Source: Theodoxus fluviatilis (Eukaryota > Mollusca > Gastropoda > Cycloneritida > Neritidae). Taken from it: DNA of 15,000 nt. The stretch is taken from contig JAWQFJ010009594.1 in assembly GCA_034096865.1 (NCBI GenBank), forward strand, positions 1 through 15,000. The letters run 5' to 3'. The notes beneath the pieces are model-generated. The model did not search any database. It had not been told where the DNA came from and saw only the letters and a program-made list of their open reading frames with translations. Positions 7,969 through 15,000 of this stretch are shown here, one piece after another (the first letter of the stretch is position 1; each line of letters begins with the position of its first letter). The position numbers and the translations under genes were made by a program.

Positions 7969-10046
7969 TACAATTAAGTGGACTACTCACTCTGTAAAAA
8001 GGGGAATCACTTTGGATCTTGTGTCCGTCCCTGTCCGTCCAGGAGATGGTGGGAGCAGGCACTCCTTCTGCTCTACACAGCAGCTGCACCTTGGCGCCCT
8101 CAAACTCCAGACGAGACACCGTCCACTGTGTGATGCGGGCAGGCTCCACTACAAAGAAAAAGGCATCCTGTGTAACGTCACCATTAGGCAACAGAACTGA
8201 AGCAGATTGAGTTCACGATTAAACACCTGAAGCAGTAACCTTGTCACATGGCAGCCTGGAAATGACCCCCTAGAGGGTTGGGTACCATTTCGCCGTTTCC
8301 CGTTTCGCCGTATGGGTGTCAAATCGCCGTATTCGTCAATTTATTTCTTAAGGCGACCCAGTGCTATTTCGCCGTCCTCTTTAGTGTCGGTTCGCCGTAC
8401 TGGGGCTGAAATGGTCGAAGTCGGAAACATTCGTGGACACTGTACCCGAGGTACTCTGTCCGGGCGGACAGAGTACCTCAGGTATTCTGTCCGGGCGGAC
8501 AAAGTACCCCAGTTTGAAAGCTCGGCATTTGAACGAGAACGAGACCGCGCTAAACGATGTTTATTGTCGTTGCTGAAATGGTCGAAGTCGGAAATATTCG
8601 GAACGTCGTTTAGCTTAAGATTACACCCGAATCACGCGGACCGTTAAGGTGCATGGAGTACAGTACCGCCGCGCAAGACGTTTGTCACAAAACGCAGATA
8701 CATTATCTCGGCCGGATCTTAGCATAACTCCCCGGGCGTGCGAAGTCAGTCAGGCGGAGTGGCGGGTGCGGTCTGAGCTGAGCGCTATATCTCTCACTTT
8801 TACTGATTTCTATGTATCTCACTTTTACGGCAAAGTGACACTTACTTGATTAATGCGGCGAAACGGGAAACGGCAAAACGGGAAACGGCGAAATGGGAAA
8901 CGGCGAAATGGGAAACGGCAAAACGGGAAACGGCGAAATGGGAAACGGCGAAATGGGAAACGGCGAAACGGGAACACACCCCCTAGGGTTAGACTTTGAC
9001 TATAATCACATCACGAAAATGTCCAGCCAGTCACAAATGAATCTTTTTTTATCAGACGCCCCTTCACGTTTGTTGACTTCTCATTCGTGCTCCAGCTGTT
9101 GTTGCAGGAGTGCGCATTCTTTATGTATTCAAAGGCTCATTATGCGCATACTTCTGAAGTAAATTACTACACATTTTCATATGGATGAAACCTCCAAGAC
9201 TAGTCTATTTTCATGAAGTTTTATATAAAGATGGCGAGTATGGAATAAGCTGACTTTGGTTTCGTCTAAATAAAGATAACAATAACTCATTGCAAACCTT
9301 AAATAAACTGTTACGCATTTATCACCCTAATCATGGAAAAGATATCTACTCACGTCTTTCGGCTGTTTTGGGGTTGCACTCCTTGGAGGCAGAGACTTCA
9401 TAATCCACAAAACCTGGAAAACAGAACAAAAAAACGCTTGAGTTGTCATGTTATGATATTTCTGAGGTGTAAAGATAAACTAAGGGCAAATCTACACTAC
9501 AAAAGCAGTCAGTTTTGGACCAAATGACATTTTATCCACACATGTAGCTTTACAATGAAGACCATATATGCCACTACCATATCTATCCAAGCATATAGCT
9601 TTTCAATGAAGACCATATATGCCACTACCATATCTATTCAAGCATATAGCTTTTCGATGAAGACCATATATGCCTTTATGAGTATTAATGATCAGTTCAT
9701 ACTATCGCCATCTTCTGTAGTGAGACGTCGGAGGCTATTTCCCTCACTTGGTGAGCCACAAAGACATTTCTCACACATGTTTTACCCACGGAAGCACCAG
9801 CACTTACAAATACCAGACAATTTCTTTCCATGAACCTTGTGACTTACCAATCTGAAGAATTGTTTCCTGAGTGATGCGGGTAAACGGAGTCTCGGCCACA
9901 CAGGAGTACCCTCCTTCGTCTTTCTCGGTCAGGCAGTCCAGGAACAGGCGGGAATGGGTGGTGGCGAGGCGAGAGAGGGGCTCTCCATTCGGGCCCTGGG
10001 TGTCCTCGTTATCTGCGTCGTCATCCTTGTAGCTGTGGTAGTAGCC
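6032..10046 (-). CDS. ImpL2: ImpL2-like secreted immunoglobulin-domain protein, spliced, 5' part missing
   Basis: Joining 9848-10046, 9354-9413, 7991-8148, 7455-7574 and 6032-6049 gives one continuous reading frame across four introns. Phases match at every join (1, 1, 0 and 0). The product has the second half of an Ig domain with a DEGGYSC motif, a linker with one cysteine, and a full second Ig domain (C-x11-W, then GTYTC). It ends shortly after FFYP. The NGDLIIREASW...YTCEAENAAGK...FFYP region closely resembles Drosophila ImpL2, a secreted two-Ig protein that binds insulin-like peptides and damps insulin signalling. The match was judged by eye from recalled family features. The signal peptide and first half of Ig1 should lie further upstream on this strand and were not identified. 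Another two-Ig secreted family, such as the nematode ZIG proteins, is the main alternative. Confidence 0.8.
6050..7454 (-). other. Last intron of the ImpL2-like gene
   Basis: No additional exon could be supported. The segment is mostly unique sequence, with a GC-richer block at about 6530-6790 that may be a conserved non-coding element and is described under findings. Open frames around 6981-7346 have no recognisable domain. Confidence 0.5.
7455..7574 (-). CDS. ImpL2: ImpL2-like exon: second half of Ig domain 2
   Basis: This 120-bp, 40-codon exon starts in phase 0 after acceptor TTTTTGTACTTGCAG. It encodes ITKNGDLIIREASW, then LDNMGTYTCEAENAAGK, then EEQTSFFYP. NGDL, the tryptophan before the F strand, the YTC cysteine and the FYP end match the second Ig domain of ImpL2. 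The donor (CCG|GTAGGC) is weaker than the others. If it is skipped, the frame continues 64 codons to a stop at 7263 with sequence that looks like translated intron. This makes intron retention a possible alternative end, though an unlikely main form. Confidence 0.83.
7834..7974 (+). repeat. CG and CA dinucleotide tract
   Basis: A short alternating CG run (7834-7846) leads into CA-rich sequence and a pure CA run of about 46 bases (7919-7964). On the minus-strand transcript it reads as UG repeats, ending about 25 bases downstream of the donor of exon 7991-8148. Alternating purine-pyrimidine runs of this kind can adopt Z-DNA. Confidence 0.95.
7991..8148 (-). CDS. ImpL2: ImpL2-like exon: first half of Ig domain 2
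   Basis: The acceptor is CCTTTTTCTTTGTAG and the donor is GTGAGTAG. The exon starts with two bases completing a Leu codon and ends in phase 0. It encodes the A-to-C strands of an Ig domain: EPARITQWTVSRLEFEGAKV, then QLLCRAEGVPAPTISW with the B-strand cysteine and C-strand tryptophan eleven residues apart, then DRDGHKIQSDSPFYR. On the RNA a UG repeat starts about 25 bases after the donor, which could affect splicing of this exon. Confidence 0.85.
8448..8508. repeat. Two tandem GC-rich palindromes inside the 721-bp element
   Basis: 8448-8462 and 8465-8479 form a perfect 15-bp inverted repeat with a two-base centre (GAGGTACTCTGTCCG arms). A diverged second copy at 8481-8508 repeats the structure 31 bp later with two arm mismatches. 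Each could extrude as a hairpin. A direct repeat, GCTGAAATGGTCGAAGTCGG, flanks them at 8405 and 8572. Confidence 0.9.
8855..8974 (+). repeat. 15-bp tandem repeat at the right end of the 721-bp element
   Basis: About eight units of CGGCGAAATGGGAAA, with some GGCAAAACGGG variants, form the inner part of the right terminal repeat. The left end carries about two units in the opposite orientation (8285-8311), so the array has expanded on one side only. Confidence 0.95.
9354..9413 (-). CDS. ImpL2: ImpL2-like exon: inter-Ig linker, 60 bp
   Basis: The exon is bounded by a strong acceptor (TTGTTCTGTTTTCCAG) and donor GTGAGTAG. Only the frame required by the upstream exon (phase 1 in, phase 1 out) gives a sensible peptide, GFVDYEVSASKECNPKTAER. 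The other two frames either stop early or do not join. It corresponds to the linker between the two Ig domains in ImpL2. It is too short to be found as an open frame, and it contains one cysteine. Confidence 0.75.
9546..9674 (+). repeat. 51-bp tandem repeat, about 2.5 copies
   Basis: Copies start with AGCTTT at 9546, 9597 and 9648 and are nearly identical (CAATGAAGACCATATATGCC). The third is partial. Because 51 is a multiple of three, the frame shows a repeated peptide, but nothing suggests translation. It lies in the intron between exons 9848-10046 and 9354-9413. Confidence 0.95.
9848..10046 (-). CDS. ImpL2: ImpL2-like exon: second half of Ig domain 1
   Basis: This 199-bp exon is preceded on its strand by a pyrimidine tract and acceptor (CACCTCTGTTCAG) and followed by donor GTAAGTC. 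It starts in phase 0 and ends in phase 1. It encodes 66 residues. An acidic loop (YKDDDADNEDTQ, about residues 6-17) replaces the usual short C-C' turn, as in ImpL2, where an acidic insert lies at the same place. Then come SRLFLDCLTEKDEGGYSCVAET, with the F-strand D-x-G-x-Y-x-C motif and the second Ig cysteine at residue 49. An extra cysteine (residue 38) could pair with the linker cysteine. The frame stays open upstream of the acceptor into TG/CA-rich sequence, which looks like intron. Confidence 0.82.
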
Positions 10047-10139
10047 CTGAACAGAGGTGTAAAGGTACTTCATTAACTGCGGTCTCCAGGACGGGCTTAT
10101 GGGACTCAGCGACTGGCGTTTTTGACGGAGAGTTGCATT

Positions 10140-10600
10140 ACTCTGTCGGCGTGTTAGTGTGGGTATGTGTGTGTAGTGGTAGTGTGCGTGTGTAGTGTTG
10201 TATCTGTGTGTGTGTGTGCGTGTCGTGCGTAGTGTGTGTAGTCTGGCGTGCCGTCGCACGCTGCCGTGCGAGCATAAATGAAATGAGAGAAAAGATGGAT
10301 AGATATAGATAAAATACACATAAACATATAACATATATGAACACACATTTATACCTACATGCACACACATACACGACTTGCACGGAACGTGTTAGCAACG
10401 CAGCACACAACGCGACGATCAGACAAAACAGAGCACACATTACACGTAGGCGAACACACACATACACATAGCACACGACGATGCGTTGCAACACACGGCG
10501 TGCTACACAACACCATGACACGAGCCGACTGCGCATAACAACATGCACAAACAACACAACAGCACAATGGGACACATCTCACACACAGAGATAAACCCCA
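10140..10600. repeat. TG-rich arm facing a CA-rich arm
   Basis: The plus strand is TG-rich from about 10140 to 10270, crosses a short AT-rich centre (10275-10340), then becomes CA-rich to about 10600. The repeats are degenerate, with interspersed CG, so this is not a simple microsatellite. The two arms are broadly complementary. Confidence 0.7.
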
Positions 10601-10865
10601 CGCACCCGGTGGGGCTAGTCCTCTTGCTCATTCCTTGAGCCAGTGACTCATGGTGCGAGAAGAAGCGGGCGCCACTCCGACCCTCGCACTTCCAATACCC
10701 ACGACTGGGTGCCAGTCCAGGCCTCCAGTGGCCTTCTCCAGTGGCTTACCCTTGTGTGGAGAAAGGCTTGGGCTTGGCGCTCAATCGTCACCAGTCTGAG
10801 CAAAGAAACAAAACACCGCAAGGGACTGTGCGCTTTTAATGAAGCAAGTGCTGTGTCAGTGGGAC

Positions 10866-11135
10866 CGGAGCTCGAGAGTAGACGAGAGAGAGATCGACCG
10901 AGATGGCATAGAGATAGAGCGAGAGATGAGACCGAGAGAGAGTGAGAAAGCGAGAGAGAGACGAGACGAGAGTGAGCGACTGTCGAGCGAGAGAGATGCC
11001 GGAGAGAGACCGGACCTGAGCGAGGGAGAGAGACAGCCCAGGAGACACGGAGAGGTATGGGAGACGACGAGCAGAGCACAGACGAGAGATGGGAGAGAGC
11101 ACAGAGACAGAGACAGTGAGAGACTGAGATGTTGA
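10866..11135 (+). repeat. GA-rich degenerate purine tract
   Basis: Imperfect GAGA/GAGC/GACC repeats extend for about 270 bases with strong purine bias on the plus strand, and so read as CU-rich on the ImpL2-like transcript. Open frames in all phases here are low-complexity (Arg/Glu or Ser/Leu) and not credible proteins. Confidence 0.85.
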
Positions 11136-11422
11136 GAATAGATGGATGTAGGATTGTCTGAAGGACGTCCCACGCCCAGCAGTTACAGGAGAAGAGACGA
11201 GAGATGAACGTACGATGAGAGTAGGATGGGGGAGAATTATGATCAACTGCATTTTGCACTGCACGCCCGGTTCAATAGATGGATAAAAGAACTCCTTGCA
11301 CCGATGATACGGGGGTTTTCTCACATCACACCCTTGGGAAGACAAGTGTCTCATACATAAAGGCAGGGAGAGCCTAGCACATGAATAGGGCAGAAGTGAG
11401 AAGGAGCGGCTGCGGGAGGAAA

Positions 11423-11561
11423 GGGGGGGGGGGGGGATGGGATTTGCGGGTCATGGGGAGAGAAATCGGCGATGGGGTTAGGAGGTCTCTTCACGTCTGA
11501 AGGTTAAACTACATGTCCCATTTACATACCAGACTTCCCGTGTGTATGAATACCTTTCTCC

Positions 11562-11594
<33 letters not shown>
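11423..11594 (+). repeat. Poly-G (14) and poly-C (32) runs
   Basis: G14 occupies 11423-11436 and C32 occupies 11563-11594. On the minus strand the second reads as 32 consecutive G, about 160 bases downstream of the donor of the candidate 43-bp exon. Run lengths of this size are prone to assembly error. Confidence 0.95.
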
Positions 11595-11751
11595 AGGGCA
11601 AACCTGACCTCACTAGAACAGCCTGGAAGCACACCCCGCCATCAGCCCTGACTGTGACCCTGCACCTCCCAGTGCGATTTTCCACCAGGGGAGAAAAGCA
11701 GGGGGAAAATTTTCTGTCCCAGTCATCATAAAGCAATCGCCCATTACTCAC

Positions 11752-11794
11752 CTGTCCTTCCTAAGCGCTTGCGGAACCGTCTGTGGCTCTTTTG
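11752..11794 (-). CDS. Candidate 43-bp exon, possibly start of Ig domain 1
   Basis: A clear acceptor (GTTTTTTGTGTATCTTGCAG) and donor (ACAG|GTGAGTAATG) lie 43 bases apart. One frame gives KEPQTVPQALRKD, a plausible A-strand of an Ig domain upstream of the first cysteine; it needs a phase-1 intron before and a phase-2 intron after. It cannot join directly to 9848-10046, which starts in phase 0, so another exon must lie between. Another frame gives a basic peptide (QKSHRRFRKRLGRT). It may be unrelated to the gene or a chance pair of splice sites. Confidence 0.4.
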
Positions 11795-12240
11795 CTGCAA
11801 GATACACAAAAAACAAGATGGTTGCTGGTTGCTGAAAGGATATCATGCGAACAGAATTATGAGGAAACTAACAATTAAGTCATTTTAAGCGGTCTTGAAA
11901 TGGAATGGCGTGGACAATGAAATTTTGATAAACAGTTTCATCTGTGGTGTATCAAGATACAATGTATATTGCTTTTTAGGGGGAACACAGAGATAATCAA
12001 ACATTACTTGTACGAGCCTTGTCTACAATATTGCTGTTAGTTTTCCCTGTTTACTTCCGTGCTTATCAAATTATCATCATCCACACTCGTTTGAATATAC
12101 TCTACAGTTCCTATTAGCTTTTCTGGAGAGCACTCTGTCTGATGCTAGTAATCAGATATACAATGTGTACTCCCTAGTATGGTAGTATGGTCTGCAAAAT
12201 GAAGCTGTTCATTCTTACCTGCAGCCAGAGAGAAAAAGGA

Positions 12241-12260
12241 AGAAAGAGCGAGAGAGCGAG

Positions 12261-12308
<48 letters not shown>

Positions 12309-12329
12309 AGCAAGAGACAGACAGACACA

Positions 12330-12410
<81 letters not shown>

Positions 12411-12515
12411 GATAGACAGACGGACGGACAGACGGACGGACGGACAGACGGACAGACAGAAACAGAGATAGAGACAGAAACAGACAGAGAGACACACACA
12501 GGAGAGACAGACACA

Positions 12516-12573
<58 letters not shown>
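12241..12573 (+). repeat. Compound GA / CA / GACA-GACG / GA microsatellite
   Basis: GA repeats (about 12262-12300) lead to CA repeats (12330-12406), then GACA/GACG/GATA tetranucleotides (about 12406-12480), then a pure GA run (about 12519-12573). All proteins predicted here are repeat artefacts. Confidence 0.97.
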
Positions 12574-12574
<1 letters not shown>

Positions 12575-12774
12575 AAAAAATGTTATGTTACATCAGCCCC
12601 ATTGCCTGAAGGTACACTGGAGTCAAAGAAACGTAGAGTAAGAGGACTGCGCTGAATGAAACTGTTTGCCATGTATTCATTATTCAGATTGGAAAGGAGA
12701 CCTCTTCTTTTCTACCATTCTATTACATGCTCGACCCTCTATCACCCTCCCCAAGACCTGCTTTGTAATCCCCC

Positions 12775-13007
<233 letters not shown>

Positions 13008-13009
<2 letters not shown>

Positions 13010-14718
13010 TCACTCCCACTCCCTCCTTTCTTTTCAACTCCTATCAGTAGGGTACAATGGACAAGGGCGCCCCATTCCTTCCTTACAGTTCTCTTGTTCA
13101 CAAGTTCCCTTGCCATATATGGCGTGACCCACCCACCCACACCCTACACCCCACACTGGGCAAAAATGTCGGTCATGAGGGACTGGTGAAGGAGGGGGAG
13201 GAGGTGGTGGGAAGGTCAGCCTGGAGGACTCGCCTGGGGGAGCAGGAAGTGGCCCTGAAGTTTGTCTCAGTTTACAAGATTGTCTGCTCCTAGCGCTTGT
13301 CCTTTTCTTGCCTTTGGACAGAGCTTGGGCGACTGCTATACTTCAATACTACCTTCTTTTGGTACTGTTTCTTGACAATGTTGCCTTTTCAGCACAGGTG
13401 TGTATATAAATAAAGATATTATGGAAACCTTTCATCTTGATTTTTTAATGTTTTGTGTGAAGGAAGACATTTTTCAAGAGAAATGGAGATCAGAACGTTA
13501 TGATATGCGTTAGCAAAAATACCATGAATACAATGACACAGCAATATTAGCTGCCAAGTGAATGAAAGATATGCGTACCTATAACCTTTCTTTATCAGAA
13601 CTACTAAGATTACCCCCTGTATTCTAAGAAAGTATTACACGAAAAAGCAGGCCAAGGCTACACGTGCTTTGGATTTTTGGATTGTGCCTCTGTGTTGCCA
13701 TGAAGCGTAATTTCTCCCTTGGTGTGAGCTCGAGTGGTCTATTCGGATAAACGTAGGCCTACTTGCAAGCCCAGGCCATTCATTGGGTGAGCAGTAGACC
13801 GACCCAGTCTTCCGTCTGATGAAATAGGGTATGGCTATAGCAGGGTGTTTAACATGTAAATATATTTATCATTTATGCAGCAGCTCTGCTTCTTCTCACA
13901 AGTGCTACTAGTGAAAATAGGAAACAGCAGAGAGAAAAGGATTCCCGAGAAGTCGATGCCCATAAGCCTGCGGAAATTGGTGGGCCCAACAGAGAAGCAA
14001 TCCACTTTGCTGTCAGTCTTCATCTATACAACCTTAGCCATCCTTTTCAGCTTGCTTCTCTATGTACTCCCACAGAGATTAGACTTCATCCGGGCAGGAT
14101 GGTGGGTGGTCAGGGCAATTGAGTCAGCTCCTGGGCTTTTCTGAAGCCGTGGTTTCCATCATGGCAGGACAAATTCAGAAATAAAACTATTTCTGGAAGG
14201 CAGATTGAACCTGCCTGTCTTTCACGCTATCTAATGAGACAGCCGAGTAAATGCCAGGCAGCGTTGCATTGCATTGCGTGGGAGAAGGATTGAGAGAGGA
14301 TATTTTTCAGCGTTTCATTGGCTGGATAAAGTGCCATGCAGTTTCTGACGTCACTATCCCCCCCTCTAATAGGCTGAGACAAAGTTTGTACTGGATTATG
14401 CTGTCCCTAATCGGCTACTTGATGTCATCTTCTGTAAAATTGATATTTCCTCCAATTTCGCTCTATTTCTGAAGAAAAAGTTTTGGTGATCTCATTATTC
14501 AAGACTACAAATCCTGGCGCAGTTTTAATGGAAAAACTTTGTTCAAATAATTTTTATAATCTATCCAACTTTTCTGCTCATATTTTTCTAGCACGATGTG
14601 TATAAATCGTGCACTTGGGGCAAATAAATCATGCAAATCAAATACATATAGTCATCTCTTGTGCTAAATCCATACAACAACTTTAAACACATTTAAACTG
14701 ATCCCGACAAGAGTTAAT
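13008..14718. other. Unassigned sequence, probably intronic or upstream of the ImpL2-like gene
   Basis: The open frame at 13057-13293 (+) has no recognisable domain. An AATAAA at 13409-13414 (+) overlaps a TATATAAA and could be the tail of a degraded insert. A frame at 13875-14144 (+) has one hydrophobic stretch (TLAILFSLLLYVLP) but nothing else gene-like. The CRE/CCAAT pair is listed separately. Confidence 0.4.
14317..14353 (-). promoter_or_regulatory. CRE palindrome and CCAAT box, possible promoter or enhancer
   Basis: TGACGTCA lies at 14346-14353. On the minus strand AGCCAATG (around 14317-14321) follows about 25 bases later, a spacing common in CRE/CCAAT promoters. A weaker TGATGTCA occurs near 14419. 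It is on the correct side to serve the minus-strand ImpL2-like gene, but no transcription start or first exon was identified, so this is speculative. Confidence 0.25.
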
Positions 14719-14769
14719 TCATAACAAATCTCTTCTCGGTGCCTTCTTTAGATTCAGATCTACGCCTAC

Positions 14770-14997
14770 CTTTCCTGCCTGTGTGACCATTGTCGTGGCG
14801 AGGTCTTTATTCCGGACGTAAAAAAAATGGAACAGTAAGGGAGTAGTCATGCGATCATTTGAATAATGGCAGCGACCAGGGAAATCACCAAAAATGGACT
14901 GCATGATAGCACGTCGGTCAGAGCGCATGCAGATGAGGTTGCGTCCTGAGACGGCCTGACGTTCTAGAATGGCGCCTTCCTTAATAACACCTCCCAA
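14770..14997 (-). other. Unidentified open frame running off the right edge, possible exon
   Basis: An uninterrupted frame enters from beyond the window and can be read to 14719, or to a donor-like AAAG|GTAGGC at 14769 in phase 0. The peptide is mixed in composition, not low-complexity (for example RSDRRAIMQSIFGDFPGRC), and I do not recognise it. The codon at 14997 is TTG, so there is no real start within the window. It could be an exon, a transposon fragment or chance. Confidence 0.2.
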
Positions 14998-15000
14998 GCT

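Larger units (their letters stand above)
8268..8988. mobile_element. 721-bp non-autonomous DNA element with 44-bp terminal inverted repeats
   Basis: The two ends, 8268-8311 and the complement of 8988-8945, align without gaps at about 37 of 44 positions. Both begin CCCTAG(A/G)GGG and continue into TTTCGCCGTTTCCC. Inside are tandem 15-bp units at the right end, two GC-rich palindromes and a 29-bp direct repeat; no transposase is encoded. A CCCTAG tip is reminiscent of piggyBac-type ends, but the flanks are not TTAA. Alternatively, the direct repeat ACCCCCTAG at 8265-8273 and 8978-8986 could be a 9-bp target duplication of Mutator type, though it may be only a by-product of the near-palindromic tips. 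It lies in the intron between exons 9354-9413 and 7991-8148. Confidence 0.7.
10047..11751 (-). other. Intron sequence where the missing Ig1 exon would be expected
   Basis: If the 43-bp exon at 11752-11794 is real, an exon with the first Ig1 cysteine and tryptophan should lie here; I could not find it. One splice-like segment (10757-10802) fits the required phases but lacks both residues. The interval also contains the TG/CA block, the GA-rich block and the homopolymer runs listed separately. Confidence 0.4.

Noticed and set aside
8312..9162. Open frames within the 721-bp element
   Set aside because: They are short, overlap palindromes and tandem repeats, and resemble no transposase.
10757..10802. 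Possible exon between the 43-bp candidate and Ig1 (LVTIERQAQAFLHTR)
   Set aside because: Splice sites and phases fit, but it lacks the cysteine and tryptophan needed for the first half of an Ig domain and is too short.
10648..11354. Long Ser/Leu- and Arg/Glu-rich open frames on both strands
   Set aside because: They overlap each other in several frames across a degenerate GA tract, and no domain is recognisable.
14180..14240. tRNA-like T-arm on the minus strand (GGCAGGTTCAATCTGCC)
   Set aside because: The loop is out of register with a true T-loop, and no matching acceptor or anticodon arms are present.

Overview
This is a eukaryotic window with introns, microsatellites and transposon debris, and no bacterial-style operons. 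A gastropod-like or other molluscan genome is the best guess. The reasons are the many TGACCTTGA/TCAAGGTCA half-site repeats, a short repeat ending in a GTGAGT/ACTCAC hairpin and A-tail, very long CA, GA and GAT tracts, and an ImpL2-type immunoglobulin gene. The taxon is inferred, not proven.

The one convincing host gene is on the minus strand. It is a two-immunoglobulin-domain secreted protein of the ImpL2 (neural/ectodermal development factor IMP-L2, insulin-like-peptide binding) type. Five 3' coding exons can be placed, with splice sites and phases that fit each other: 9848-10046 (second half of Ig1), 9354-9413 (linker), 7991-8148 (first half of Ig2), 7455-7574 (second half of Ig2) and 6032-6049 (last five codons plus stop). 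A possible 43-bp exon (11752-11794) may encode the first strand of Ig1. The exon carrying the first Ig1 cysteine and tryptophan, and the signal-peptide exon, were not found. The 3' UTR probably runs from 6031 to about 4012. It ends near an AATAAA (4036-4031) followed by a GU-rich stretch, and contains a 22-bp minisatellite and a GAT/AAT tract.

Layout: 1-2804 is a hAT-like DNA transposon remnant. It has a truncated BED-type zinc-finger transposase N-terminus on the minus strand and GGGAGA-rich ends, and is probably invaded by a TGACCTTGA-rich repeat. 2805-4011 is mostly featureless, with an LTR-like TATA/AATAAA pair. 4012-6031 is the predicted 3' UTR. 6032-11794 holds the ImpL2-like exons; their introns contain a 721-bp inverted-repeat element (8268-8988), a 51-bp tandem repeat, CA/TG tracts and a GA-rich block. 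11795-15000 is intronic or upstream sequence dominated by long GA and CA arrays. It also has a CRE/CCAAT pair near 14.3 kb and an unidentified open frame running off the right edge.

No clearly undescribed biological system is visible. The most useful leads are the ImpL2-like gene with its repeat-laden introns and 3' UTR, the 721-bp inverted-repeat element with internal palindromes, and the nuclear-receptor-half-site repeat.
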